The position numbers were made by a program, and so were the translations under genes. Of a stretch of 7,066 bases of DNA, positions 1 to 6,757 are shown piece after piece. Origin of the DNA: Treponema sp. (lineage in GTDB: Bacteria; Spirochaetota; Spirochaetia; Treponematales; Breznakiellaceae); assembly GCA_031281685.1 (NCBI GenBank), contig JAITFA010000155.1, forward strand, positions 1 through 7,066. Direction: 5' to 3'. How positions within the stretch are numbered: the first letter of the stretch is position 1; each line of letters opens with the position of its first letter. The notes below the pieces were generated by a model. That model was not told the origin of the DNA. It saw nothing but the letters and a program-made list of their open reading frames with translations, and searched no databases.

Positions 1-299
1 AATCAGTTCAGAACCTCAATGAGCTAGCTCCAAACTCCGATTAACCTGTTCTGAACCTAAATGAGCTAGCTCCAAACTCCGATTAACCTGTTCTGAACCT
101 CAATGAGCTAGCTCCAAACTCCGATTAACCTGTTCCGAACCTCAATGAGCTAGCTCCGAACTCCGATTAACCCGTTCTGAACCTCAATGAGCTAGCTCCG
201 AACTCCGATGAGGCAGTTCTGAACTCCAATGAGCTAGCTCAGAACTCCGATTATCCACCTCCGAACTCCGATGGTCTGCTTCTTAACCCTAGTGATTTT
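1..299. repeat. 42-bp tandem repeat array (two diverged 21-bp halves)
   Basis: Six full 42-bp units begin at 6, 48, 90, 132, 174 and 216. A decayed half-unit lies at 258-278 and a more degenerate one at 279-299. The array continues off the left edge. Each full unit carries the perfect palindrome GAGCTAGCTC, at 21, 63, 105, 147, 189 and 231, identical in all six copies and exactly 42 bp apart. The two halves are related to each other: GTTCTGAACTCCAATGAG resembles GCTCCGAACTCCGATTA, so the ancestral period is 21 bp. Although 42 is a multiple of three, all six frames of the unit contain a stop, so the array is not a repeat protein. It lies downstream of the minus-strand operon. Function unknown. 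Confidence 0.95.
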
Positions 300-341
300 C
301 GGGAATAGCGGCGCTTAGATAAAAACTTGAAGTTCGGCCTC

Positions 342-1334
342 TTAGCTTTTCTTGATTGCCGCGTCAAACGCGACGTTTGATGGGGCAAAGTCGATCTTGC
401 GGACAAAGTCGCAGGCTTCCTTTGCGCCATACTCACGCTCCATGCCGGAGTCTTCCCATTCCACGGAAAGCGGTCCCTGATAGTTCATTGCGTTGAGTTC
501 CCGGATGATGTTCTCAAAGTTCACATCGCCGTGTCCCAGAGACCGGAAGTTCCAGCCGCGCCGCGTATCGCCAAACGTGAGGTGCGAGCCAAGTATGCCG
601 GCCTTGCCGTCCAGCGTTACCGCCGCGTCCTTCATGTGAACGTGGTAGATGCGGTCAGCAAAGTCGCGCAGAAAGATATGCGGCGTTACCCCTTGCCAGA
701 TGAGGTGCGACGGGTCGAAGTTAAAGCCCAAAGTGGGACGGCAGTTGAACTCCTTGAGGAGGCGCTGCGCCGTGTAATAGTCAAACGCGATTTCAGTGGG
801 ATGCACCTCAAGCGCGAACTTGATCCCGTTTTTGTCGTATTCGTCAAAAATCGGGTTCCAAAGCTGGACGATTTCTTTGAAGGCGTTATCGATCATCTCC
901 TCGCTGGTCTGAGGGAATGAGTACCAGTACTTCCAGATGGGACTTCCCAGGAAGCCGGTAACGACCGACACCCCCATTGCTTTGGCTGCTCTGGCGATGT
1001 ACTTCATCTCATCGATAGCCCACTCGCGTATCTTTTCCGGCTGTCCGGCGTACTGGGCTGGGGCGAAGCCGTCGAGACGCGGGTCCCAAAGGTCGCCGAC
1101 ACACTGACCGGGCAGGTGGCCGCTTATAGCCCAGCACTTGAGGCCGTGTTTTGCGAGGATTTCCTTGCGGTTTGCCACATACGCCGTATCCGAGGCTGCC
1201 TTGCGGGGGTCAAGATGATCTCCCCATGAGGCAATCTCAATGCCGTCGTAGCCGAAAGACTTTACCTTTTTACACAGTTCCTCAAAAGGTAAATCCGCCC
1301 ATTGTCCTGAAAAAATCGTTACTGGTCTTGACAT
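342..1334 (-). CDS. Sugar phosphate isomerase/epimerase-like TIM-barrel protein (AP endonuclease family 2 fold)
   Basis: This 330-residue protein fits the xylose-isomerase-like TIM-barrel family (PF01261, COG1082), which includes IolE, YcjR and related metal-dependent sugar epimerases, isomerases and dehydratases. Visible motifs are GYDGIEI at about residues 28-34 (first strand and Glu32), ALEVHP at 174-179 (Glu176), FDPSH at 206-210 (Asp207, His210), HVHMKD at 231-236 (His233) and SVEWED at 290-295 (Glu292). Glu176, Asp207, His233 and Glu292 match the usual divalent-metal ligand set. There is no signal peptide, so it should be cytoplasmic. The ATG follows AAGGAG (minus strand, 1345-1340) with a 5-nt spacer. 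It is the second gene of an operon, 88 bp after the Gfo/Idh oxidoreductase stop. This pairing is known for keto-sugar chemistry, for example E. coli YcjS/YcjR. The exact substrate cannot be read from the sequence. Family call sure, reaction unknown. Confidence 0.9.
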   Translation of the reverse strand: MSRPVTIFSGQWADLPFEELCKKVKSFGYDGIEIASWGDHLDPRKAASDTAYVANRKEILAKHGLKCWAISGHLPGQCVGDLWDPRLDGFAPAQYAGQPEKIREWAIDEMKYIARAAKAMGVSVVTGFLGSPIWKYWYSFPQTSEEMIDNAFKEIVQLWNPIFDEYDKNGIKFALEVHPTEIAFDYYTAQRLLKEFNCRPTLGFNFDPSHLIWQGVTPHIFLRDFADRIYHVHMKDAAVTLDGKAGILGSHLTFGDTRRGWNFRSLGHGDVNFENIIRELNAMNYQGPLSVEWEDSGMEREYGAKEACDFVRKIDFAPSNVAFDAAIKKS

Positions 1335-1360
1335 GTTTTCTCCTTAGCCTATACAAGACT

Positions 1361-1415
1361 CACACGGAGGCTGGAGTAAAAGATTAGGACTTCTTCATTG
1401 CCCTGCCTCTGTGTG
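1361..1415 (-). other. Imperfect inverted repeat in the intercistronic gap
   Basis: CACACGGAGGC (1361-1371) and GCCTCTGTGTG (1405-1415) are inverted copies pairing at 10 of 11 positions, around a 33-nt loop. On the minus-strand transcript the hairpin would lie between the oxidoreductase stop and the ribosome binding site of the TIM-barrel gene. It has no U-tract, so it is not a clear terminator. It could be an mRNA-stabilising or processing element, or chance. Confidence 0.45.
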
Positions 1416-1422
1416 AAATTTT

Positions 1423-2595
1423 TTAGAAATCGACCCACGCCGCTCCTTTTTGGGAGCTTTCCACGCATTTGCCGATGAAGCGTACACCGTCAACCGCGAC
1501 TTCCACGTCCGGGAAGTCAAGGTCTGCCTCAGTGAGAGGCTGCCCCTCTTTTTGTTTACTGAGGGCAGTGATGTAGGTCTTGTAGATGTTAGCAAGCGCT
1601 TCAAAGTAGCCTTCTGGATGACCAGAGGGGATACGGGAATAGGATTGCGCGTGTGGATAGAACGGATCGCGGGCGCGGGAAAGCAGGGTGTTCGGCTGAC
1701 CGAAACGCCGTACTTCAAGGTAGTTCGAGGCTTCCTGGTCCCAGAGGATTGCGCCTTTGTCGCCGAAGATGCGTACCTTAAAGGCGTTGTCATAGCCTGC
1801 GGCGACCTGACTCGTCCAGTAGACACCCTTTGCGCCGCCCTCGTACTCCAGCAGCACTGTGGCGTTGTCGTCGAGGACACGGCCCGGAACAATGGTATCA
1901 AGCCGCGCCAGAAGCGACTTGATACGCAAGCCCGTGATATACGAGACCATGTTCTCGATGTGCGAGCCAAGATCGCCGATGCTGTTGGACTTGCCTGCCA
2001 TTTGAGGGTTAGTCCGCCATGCCGCCTGCCTGCTCCCCTCATCCTCAGCGCGTACCATGAGCCATTCTTGGGGATACTCGGCGTTGATGTAGCGAACTTC
2101 GCCGATTTCGCCGTGCCGCACCAGCTCTCGCGCCTGCTTCACTGTGGGATGGCCTGTGTAGGTATAGGTAACGCAGAACAAAAGGCCATTCTTTTCGGCA
2201 AGATCGGCCAGTTCCTGCGCCTCGTCCAGCTCGACACAGAGCGGTTTTTCGCAGACAACTGGAATACCCCGGCTTAAAAACGCTTTAGCCGCCTCATAGT
2301 GGCTCGTGTTCGGGGTCGTGATCACCACAAAGTCGATTCGGTCACTCCGTTTCGCCTCTTCCACAGCCATTTCCTCAAACGTCTTGTAGAGCCGCTCCGG
2401 TGTAAGCCCCAGAGCCGCGCCCGTTATGAGCGTCTGTTCCGCTGAGTGCGAAAAACAACCAGCCGCAATCTCAGCCAAGCCATCTAGGGCGATTGACTTC
2501 CGGTGTACATCCCCTATGAACGACCCGGGCCCGCCGCCAACCATGCCATAGCACAACTTCTTTGAAAAGCGTATGTCTGAACTTCCTTCAATCAT
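1423..2595 (-). CDS. Gfo/Idh/MocA-family NAD(P)-dependent oxidoreductase
   Basis: This 390-residue cytoplasmic protein has an N-terminal Rossmann domain with the dinucleotide motif GMVGGGPGSFIGDVHR at residues 17-32. VVITTPNTSHY follows at 90-100, and the family-typical EKP (Glu116-Lys117-Pro118) has the lysine expected in the active site. GDLGSH at 207-212 supplies the Asp and His expected in the C-terminal catalytic domain. The length suits the family (about 330-400 residues). Members oxidise a sugar, inositol or glycoside hydroxyl with NAD(P)+. I chose the ATG at 2595 because GGGAG lies 8 nt upstream. A TTG 15 bp further up (2610-2608) gives a longer reading, but it overlaps that ribosome binding site and sits at or before the predicted transcription start. 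It is the first gene of the minus-strand operon, with its own strong predicted promoter. The downstream TIM-barrel partner suggests sequential oxidation and epimerisation or cleavage of a sugar; substrate unknown. Confidence 0.92.
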   Translation of the reverse strand: MIEGSSDIRFSKKLCYGMVGGGPGSFIGDVHRKSIALDGLAEIAAGCFSHSAEQTLITGAALGLTPERLYKTFEEMAVEEAKRSDRIDFVVITTPNTSHYEAAKAFLSRGIPVVCEKPLCVELDEAQELADLAEKNGLLFCVTYTYTGHPTVKQARELVRHGEIGEVRYINAEYPQEWLMVRAEDEGSRQAAWRTNPQMAGKSNSIGDLGSHIENMVSYITGLRIKSLLARLDTIVPGRVLDDNATVLLEYEGGAKGVYWTSQVAAGYDNAFKVRIFGDKGAILWDQEASNYLEVRRFGQPNTLLSRARDPFYPHAQSYSRIPSGHPEGYFEALANIYKTYITALSKQKEGQPLTEADLDFPDVEVAVDGVRFIGKCVESSQKGAAWVDF

Positions 2596-2603
2596 TGTTA
2601 TGT

Positions 2604-2608
2604 CTCCC
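2604..2608 (-). promoter_or_regulatory. Ribosome binding site deciding the oxidoreductase start
   Basis: On the minus strand GGGAG is followed by the 8-nt spacer ACATAACA and then ATG at 2595-2593. The alternative TTG start at 2610-2608 overlaps the first G of this site and has no Shine-Dalgarno of its own inside the predicted transcript, so the ATG is preferred. Confidence 0.75.
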
Positions 2609-2613
2609 AATCC

Positions 2614-2641
2614 AGTATACCACGAGTCTTGTATGTGGCAA
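2614..2641 (-). promoter_or_regulatory. Predicted sigma-70-type promoter of the oxidoreductase operon (extended -10)
   Basis: On the minus strand, TTGCCA (2641-2636, five of six to TTGACA) is followed by a 16-bp spacer and TATACT (2619-2614). TG sits one base upstream of the -10, giving the extended form TGGTATACT. Transcription would begin near 2607, leaving a leader of only about 12 nt that starts almost at the ribosome binding site. An A-rich tract at 2669-2684 lies upstream. Confidence 0.7.
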
Positions 2642-2668
2642 GCTATTATCCCAGCATCCGAAAGATGT

Positions 2669-2715
2669 AAAAAAATAAAAAAAAGTATTGCCGAAATAGT
2701 AAATTTTAGTATTAT
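2669..2715 (+). promoter_or_regulatory. Predicted promoter of the response regulator, with A-tract upstream
   Basis: TTGCCG (2688-2693) and TATTAT (2710-2715, five of six to TATAAT) are separated by 16 bp. A tract of 15 adenines broken by one T (2669-2684) sits immediately upstream of the -35, where an UP element or intrinsic bend would act. The start would be near 2722, about 32 nt before the ATG at 2754. The surrounding DNA is very AT-rich, so chance matches are likelier here than at the other promoters. Confidence 0.5.
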
Positions 2716-2723
2716 ATTAATAC
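2695..2723. promoter_or_regulatory. Overlapping palindromes over the regulator promoter (candidate operator)
   Basis: GTATTA-TAT-TAATAC (2709-2723) is a perfect 6-3-6 inverted repeat covering the predicted -10. A second dyad at 2695-2713 pairs at eight of nine positions around a central T and lies over the spacer. Dimeric NarL-type regulators bind short inverted repeats, so autoregulation is possible. The low complexity of the region makes this tentative. Confidence 0.35.
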
Positions 2724-2753
2724 CGGTGTTTGAGCTGGCAAGGAGGACTATAG

Positions 2754-3476
2754 ATGATTCGAATTGTTATTGTTGAGGAGAAGGAGTTGGAGCAGAAGCT
2801 TGTGCAGACAACATTAGCGTTCCACTCAGATTTTGAAGTTGTTGGATACGGAAAAGACGGTTTTGATGCCCTGATACTCGTGAGCAAATTAAAACCGGAT
2901 ATCATGATCATGGACACCCGTCTGAGCGATACTAACGGAATAGAGCTTATTCCGCTATTAAAAAACAAGTCCCCGCATACAGCGTTCCTGATCCTTACCT
3001 CGCTTACTGAAGAGGCGCACCTCAGCAAGATAATCAATCTTGGCATTACCGCCTACCTGCTCAAAGAAACGGATATGGATACCTTACCGCTGGCGATAAG
3101 AACGCTTCACAAGGGAGGGCATTTCTTTTCACCGAAGGTTCACGACAAGGTGTTCCATACTTTGCTGGACATGATCAAAACGAATAAGGCTTCTGACAAG
3201 TCCTCCTCGTCGGCGACCGCTACTTGGCCGCAGGGGTTAGGAAAAACGCGCTCACAAAAGGCGGTGAATGTAAAATTCTCCACTGTGGAGCAGCAACTCA
3301 TTGCTCTGGTGGTGCAAGGTTACTCAAGCGAGGAGATCGCGGATCGTTTGTGCCTGAGCGGAGGAACGGTTCGTAATTACCTTTCAGCGATGTTACAAAA
3401 GACTGGCCAGCGAAACAGAACCCAGCTTGCCATGTTTGTGGTGAATAACGGATTGCTTAATCAGTCCCGTAAGTAA
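2754..3476 (+). CDS. NarL/FixJ (LuxR-type) response regulator
   Basis: This 240-residue DNA-binding response regulator has two domains. The receiver domain (about residues 1-122) has phosphoacceptor Asp54 in IMIMDTRLSD, the switch threonine Thr82 in LILTS and the conserved lysine Lys104 in YLLKE. Its first acidic pair is Glu8-Glu9 instead of the usual Asp-Asp or Glu-Asp. A polar Ser/Thr/Lys-rich linker (about 140-172) leads to a LuxR-type helix-turn-helix (about 174-236), with EEIADRLCLSGGTVRNYL as the helix-turn-helix core and NRTQL after it. The ATG follows a strong AAGGAGG (2740-2746) with 7-nt spacing. The gene is divergent from the oxidoreductase operon and followed by a hairpin before xylB. 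No histidine kinase is encoded here, so its signal is unknown. Its position suggests control of the neighbouring sugar genes, but this is inference. Cytoplasmic. Confidence 0.93.
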   Translation: MIRIVIVEEKELEQKLVQTTLAFHSDFEVVGYGKDGFDALILVSKLKPDIMIMDTRLSDTNGIELIPLLKNKSPHTAFLILTSLTEEAHLSKIINLGITAYLLKETDMDTLPLAIRTLHKGGHFFSPKVHDKVFHTLLDMIKTNKASDKSSSSATATWPQGLGKTRSQKAVNVKFSTVEQQLIALVVQGYSSEEIADRLCLSGGTVRNYLSAMLQKTGQRNRTQLAMFVVNNGLLNQSRK

Positions 3477-3502
3477 GAGGGTCTCCCATATAGCCCTTTT
3501 CA

Positions 3503-3511
3503 TGCTATACT
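3503..3511 (+). promoter_or_regulatory. Candidate extended -10 promoter for xylB
   Basis: TGCTATACT matches the extended -10 form TGnTATAAT at all but one position. It shares TGnTATACT with the predicted oxidoreductase promoter. No good -35 is seen 16-18 bp upstream, which extended -10 promoters can tolerate. Transcription would start near 3518, placing the following inverted repeat at the very 5' end of the xylB message. Confidence 0.45.
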
Positions 3512-3514
3512 CCT

Positions 3515-3558
3515 GACTTGTTCGGGAACTAACCAAGTTCTCGAACAAGTCTATTTTT
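3515..3558 (+). terminator. 15-bp stem hairpin plus T-run between the regulator and xylB (terminator, or leader hairpin/operator)
   Basis: GACTTGTTCGGGAAC (3515-3529) and GTTCTCGAACAAGTC (3537-3551) are inverted copies with one G-T wobble. The loop is 7 nt (TAACCAA), and TATTTTT (3552-3558) follows. This fits an intrinsic terminator for the regulator gene. The ribosome binding site of xylB begins one base later, so no promoter fits between hairpin and gene. The only visible xylB promoter is upstream, so the same structure would lie in the xylB leader. Each arm also contains GTTC-NN-GAAC (3520-3529 and 3537-3546), which could serve as a protein-binding dyad. Confidence 0.7.
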
Positions 3559-3570
3559 AAGGAGTGTTGT

Positions 3571-5094
3571 GTGAAAACAGTATGTGGTATTGATTTGGGA
3601 ACCCAGAGTTGCAAGGTTCTGATTTACGATTATGAGACGAAAACGGTTCTGGCCCGTTCTCAGACGCCTGTTGACATGATATCGGAGAATGATGGAACCA
3701 GAGAGCAGAAGGCTGAATGGTACGATGCCGCGCTGAAAAGCTGTTTTGATAAGATTGACGCGGGTCTCAAGGCTACGGTGGCGGCAATCGGAATTTCCGG
3801 CCATCAGCACAGTTTTGTTCCGCTTGACGAGGCGGGGAAGCCACTCTACAACGTCAAGCTCTGGTGCGATACGTCAACCGCCGATGAGTGCGAGCAGATC
3901 ACCAGCGCGGCGGGCGCTGCTATTCCGGTGGGAACTGGCGTGGCGAGTGGCGAGGGCGTACTCATCGCCGAAACCGGCCTCCCCATGCGACCCGGATACA
4001 CGGCCCCCAAGGTACAGTGGCTCAAAAACCACAAACCTGAACTCTTCGCCAAACTGCGGCATATCCTGCTTCCCCATGATTATCTCAACTTCCTGCTTAC
4101 CGGCGAATACACGGCGGAATACGGGGACGCTTCAGGAACCGCGCTCTTTGACGTGCGTAAACGTGAATGGTCGAAAAAGGTCTGCGACCTCATCGATCCG
4201 GCGGTTATTGGGTATCTGCCTGGGCTTGTTGAACCGGGCGCTATTGCCGGCAAGGTGTCAGAGACAGCGGCGGCATTCTTCGGACTGCCGGTCGGCGCAC
4301 TGGTGGCAAGCGGCGGCGGGGACAACATGATGGGCGCGATTGGAACAGGCGCTGTTAAAGACGGCTTTCTTACCATGAGTCTGGGAACCTCTGGCACCCT
4401 TTTCGGTTTTTCCAACACGCCGGTTATCGATCCCTCTGGGAATCTTGCGGCGTTCTGTTCCTCAAGTGGAGGCTGGCTTCCTCTGCTTTGCACCATGAAC
4501 TGCACTGTGGCAAGTGAGGAGTTCCGCGCACTCTTTGGCCTTGACGTAAAAGCCTTTGACGCGGAAGCCGCGAAAGCGTCTATTGGCGCGGACGGCATGG
4601 TTATCCTGCCGTTTTTCAACGGGGAACGTACCCCGAATTTGCCCAATGGCAGGGCCAGCGTTAATGGCGCGACCAGCGCGAACTTCAAGCGCGAAAACCT
4701 CGCGCGCGCCAGTCTTGAGTCCGCGATTTTCGGTATGCGTATCGGTATGGAAGGCTTTAGCGAACTTGGCTTCAAAGCCCGGGAAATCCGGCTCATAGGA
4801 GGCGGCGCCAAAAGCAAAATATGGCAGAGCATCGCGGCCAATGTGATGAACCTGCCGGTCCGCGTCCCCAAGAGCGACGAAGCCGCTGCTATGGGCGGCG
4901 CGATTCAGGCGCTCTGGACCCTTTTGAAACAAGAGGCGATACCAGACGTATCAATCGAATCGCTTGTTGACGAACACGTTGTGCTTGATGGCAGCGCAAC
5001 AGCCACTCCAGACCCGGAATCGGTTGCCGCCTACAACGCCGCATATCAGGAATACGCGAAGTATTTAGCCGTGTTAAGCCCGCTGTATAAATAA
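3571..5094 (+). CDS. xylB: Xylulokinase (D-xylulose kinase, FGGY family)
   Basis: This 507-residue cytoplasmic enzyme phosphorylates D-xylulose with ATP to D-xylulose 5-phosphate (EC 2.7.1.17), the entry of xylose carbon into the pentose phosphate pathway. The N-terminal half starts with [10 protein letters not shown] (residues 6-15; Asp8 in the phosphate loop). It carries [11 protein letters not shown] (76-86) at the sugar site, LWCD (97-100), and [11 protein letters not shown] (141-151) with [15 protein letters not shown] (166-180), closely matching known XylB proteins. GGGDNMMG (248-255) holds the expected catalytic base Asp251. The C-terminal half has [10 protein letters not shown] (270-279), FFNGERTPN (348-356) and the nucleotide-binding [11 protein letters not shown] (408-418). 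The start is GTG, supported by AAGGAG (3559-3564) with a 6-nt spacer and by family alignment. A second FGGY kinase follows after 53 bp on the same strand. No xylose isomerase gene is in the window. Confidence 0.93.
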   Translation: MKTVCGIDLGTQSCKVLIYDYETKTVLARSQTPVDMISENDGTREQKAEWYDAALKSCFDKIDAGLKATVAAIGISGHQHSFVPLDEAGKPLYNVKLWCDTSTADECEQITSAAGAAIPVGTGVASGEGVLIAETGLPMRPGYTAPKVQWLKNHKPELFAKLRHILLPHDYLNFLLTGEYTAEYGDASGTALFDVRKREWSKKVCDLIDPAVIGYLPGLVEPGAIAGKVSETAAAFFGLPVGALVASGGGDNMMGAIGTGAVKDGFLTMSLGTSGTLFGFSNTPVIDPSGNLAAFCSSSGGWLPLLCTMNCTVASEEFRALFGLDVKAFDAEAAKASIGADGMVILPFFNGERTPNLPNGRASVNGATSANFKRENLARASLESAIFGMRIGMEGFSELGFKAREIRLIGGGAKSKIWQSIAANVMNLPVRVPKSDEAAAMGGAIQALWTLLKQEAIPDVSIESLVDEHVVLDGSATATPDPESVAAYNAAYQEYAKYLAVLSPLYK

Positions 5095-5112
5095 CTAACC
5101 ACAAAGAGCAGA

Positions 5113-5131
5113 GGCGCGGCCATGCTGCGCC
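5113..5131 (+). other. GC-rich intercistronic hairpin before the second kinase
   Basis: GGCGCGGC (5113-5120) pairs with GCTGCGCC (5124-5131) in an 8-bp stem with one G-U pair and a CAT loop. It lies 5 nt before the AGAGGAG ribosome binding region of the second kinase. There is no T-run, so it is not a terminator. It could stabilise the message or tune the relative expression of the two kinases. Confidence 0.5.
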
Positions 5132-5147
5132 CTGTCAGAGGAGTCGG

Positions 5148-6746
5148 ATGATGGCTATAAAACAGACAATTATTGAAGGAAAAACAAGTGTAGGGATTGA
5201 ATTAGGTTCAACCCGTATCAAAGCCGTGTTAATTGACACGAGCGAGGCGCGGCACGCGCCCATTGCGTCAGGCGCTTACGATTGGGAAAACCGTCTGGAA
5301 AACGACGTGTGGACCTATCGCCTTGACGACGTGTGGAAAGGGATACAGTCCAGTTTTCAGGCGCTGGCCGCCGATGTGCAGCGCCGTTACGGGACGCCGC
5401 TTATAAACACAAGCGCCATCGGCATTTCCGCGATGATGCACGGCTATCTCGTGTTCGATAAAGCAGACGCGCAGCTCACACCCTTCCGCACATGGCGCAA
5501 CACCATGACCGAAGAAGCGGCAAAGGCGCTTACCGAAAAATTCCGGTTTAACATTCCGCAACGCTGGAGCATTGCTCATCTGTATCAAGCCATGCTGAAC
5601 CAAGAAACCCACGTTCCGAACATAGCGTTCATCACCACGCTTGCCGGATACGTGCATTGGCGCTTAACCGGTCAAAAAGTCCTTGGTATTGGAGACGCTT
5701 CCGGCATGTTTCCGATAGACAGCGCCATAAACGATTATCACCAGGGAATGTTGCGGCAATTCGGCGAGCTGGCGCAAGGTCTTGGCTGGAAACTAAAAGA
5801 CATACTCCCTACGGTTCTGTGCGCTGGCGAGAGCGCGGGCGCACTCACTCCCGAAGGCGCGAACCTGCTCTACCCATCCGGCGGTCTGCAAGCGGGCATT
5901 CCTTTCTGTCCGCCCGAAGGCGATGCTGGAACCGGCATGGTGGCAACCAACAGCGTGAAGGAACGCACTGGTAATGTCTCGGCTGGCACCTCGATATTTG
6001 CGATGCTTGTGCTGGAAAAGCCGCTGGCAAAAGTCTGGACAGAAATTGACATGGTAACAACGCCGTCAGGAAAACCAGTGGCAATGGTGCATTGCAATAA
6101 CTGTACCTCAGACCTTGACGCCTGGGTTAAGTTATTTTCAGAGCTAAACGCGCTTACCGGCGTGAACATCGAAAAACCCTCGCTGTACGACGCCCTGTAT
6201 CACAAGGCTCTGGAAGGCGACCCTGACTGCGGCGGCCTTGTGTCCTACAACTATTATGGCGGTGAACCAGTTACTGAAATGGAACAGGGACGCCCGCTTT
6301 TTGTCCGCCTGCCTTTCAGCCGTTTTACGCTGGCGAATTTCATGCGCGCCACGCTTTTTTCCACAATGGCGACGCTTAAGCTCGGCATGGACATACTCAC
6401 CGAACAGGAACAGGCGCACCTTGATAATCTGCTGGGACATGGCGGCTTATTCAAAACAAAAGGCGTGGGGCAGCGTCTTTTGGCTGCGGCGTTACATGTA
6501 CCAGTTACCGTGATGGAGTCCGCCGGTGAGGGTGGAGCCTGGGGCATAGCGCTTCTCGCGGCGTATATGCTGGAAAAAGACGCGGAGGAGTCGCTTGAGT
6601 CCTTTCTTGGCGAAAAAGTGTTCGCCGACAACGCGGGATCGCGTCTGGAGCCTGATCCACAAGACGAGGCAGGTTTCACAGCGTTTATAAAACGGTATAA
6701 AGCTGGTCTTGCGATTGAGCGGAGCGCCATAGAAAGTTTGCGGTAA
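5148..6746 (+). CDS. FGGY-family carbohydrate kinase, probable non-classical L-ribulokinase / xylulokinase-like
   Basis: This 532-residue cytoplasmic sugar kinase belongs to a different FGGY branch from its upstream neighbour. Motifs in order are [16 protein letters not shown] (residues 15-30, phosphate loop), [12 protein letters not shown] (93-104), FRTWRNTMT (113-121), [13 protein letters not shown] (135-147), [10 protein letters not shown] (182-191), [10 protein letters not shown] (255-264) with expected catalytic base Asp259, [11 protein letters not shown] (276-286), [12 protein letters not shown] (315-326), [14 protein letters not shown] (360-373) and [13 protein letters not shown] (430-442, nucleotide site). 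From memory, this pattern matches a Bacteroides/Clostridia group often labelled xylulose kinase whose Bacteroides member sits in the arabinose regulon as a replacement for AraB. Phosphorylation of L-ribulose is therefore the leading guess, and D-xylulose or another ketose is possible. AGGAG (5139-5143) is 4 nt from this ATG and 7 nt from the next ATG at 5151, which may be the real start. Likely co-transcribed with xylB. Substrate confidence is only moderate. Confidence 0.88.
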   Translation: MMAIKQTIIEGKTSVGIELGSTRIKAVLIDTSEARHAPIASGAYDWENRLENDVWTYRLDDVWKGIQSSFQALAADVQRRYGTPLINTSAIGISAMMHGYLVFDKADAQLTPFRTWRNTMTEEAAKALTEKFRFNIPQRWSIAHLYQAMLNQETHVPNIAFITTLAGYVHWRLTGQKVLGIGDASGMFPIDSAINDYHQGMLRQFGELAQGLGWKLKDILPTVLCAGESAGALTPEGANLLYPSGGLQAGIPFCPPEGDAGTGMVATNSVKERTGNVSAGTSIFAMLVLEKPLAKVWTEIDMVTTPSGKPVAMVHCNNCTSDLDAWVKLFSELNALTGVNIEKPSLYDALYHKALEGDPDCGGLVSYNYYGGEPVTEMEQGRPLFVRLPFSRFTLANFMRATLFSTMATLKLGMDILTEQEQAHLDNLLGHGGLFKTKGVGQRLLAAALHVPVTVMESAGEGGAWGIALLAAYMLEKDAEESLESFLGEKVFADNAGSRLEPDPQDEAGFTAFIKRYKAGLAIERSAIESLR

Positions 6747-6757
6747 CTGGAAACACT

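Noticed and set aside
1..299. Repeat-protein coding sequence (14-residue or 7-residue repeats)
   Set aside because: The 42-bp unit has a stop codon in all three frames of both strands.
320..334. Possible intrinsic terminator after the minus-strand operon (AACT-TCA-AGTT then TTTAT on the minus strand)
   Set aside because: The stem is only 4-5 AT-rich base pairs, too weak to call. How the minus-strand operon ends remains unclear.
251..436. 61-codon minus-strand frame at the edge of the left array
   Set aside because: It overlaps the 3' end of the TIM-barrel gene in another frame, reads into the repeat array, and gives a basic low-complexity product.
531..920. 129-codon plus-strand frame opposite the TIM-barrel gene
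   Set aside because: It is antisense to metal-ligand motifs of a well-supported gene, and its own sequence shows no recognisable family.
1450..2277. 275-codon open frame on the plus strand, opposite the oxidoreductase
   Set aside because: It lies wholly antisense to a gene with clear family motifs, has no recognisable domain, and is best explained by codon-usage shadowing.
2596..2610. Five-residue N-terminal extension of the oxidoreductase from a TTG start
   Set aside because: The TTG overlaps the GGGAG site serving the ATG at 2595, and it lies at or before the predicted transcription start.
3530..3546. SOS (LexA-like) box from GAAC...GTTC in the xylB leader
   Set aside because: The spacing between GAAC and GTTC is 7 bases rather than the 4 of Gram-positive LexA boxes, and no SOS gene is nearby.
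4080..4871. 263-codon minus-strand frame opposite xylB
   Set aside because: It is Arg/Ser/Pro-rich, low in recognisable structure and fully antisense to conserved FGGY motifs, so it is a shadow frame.
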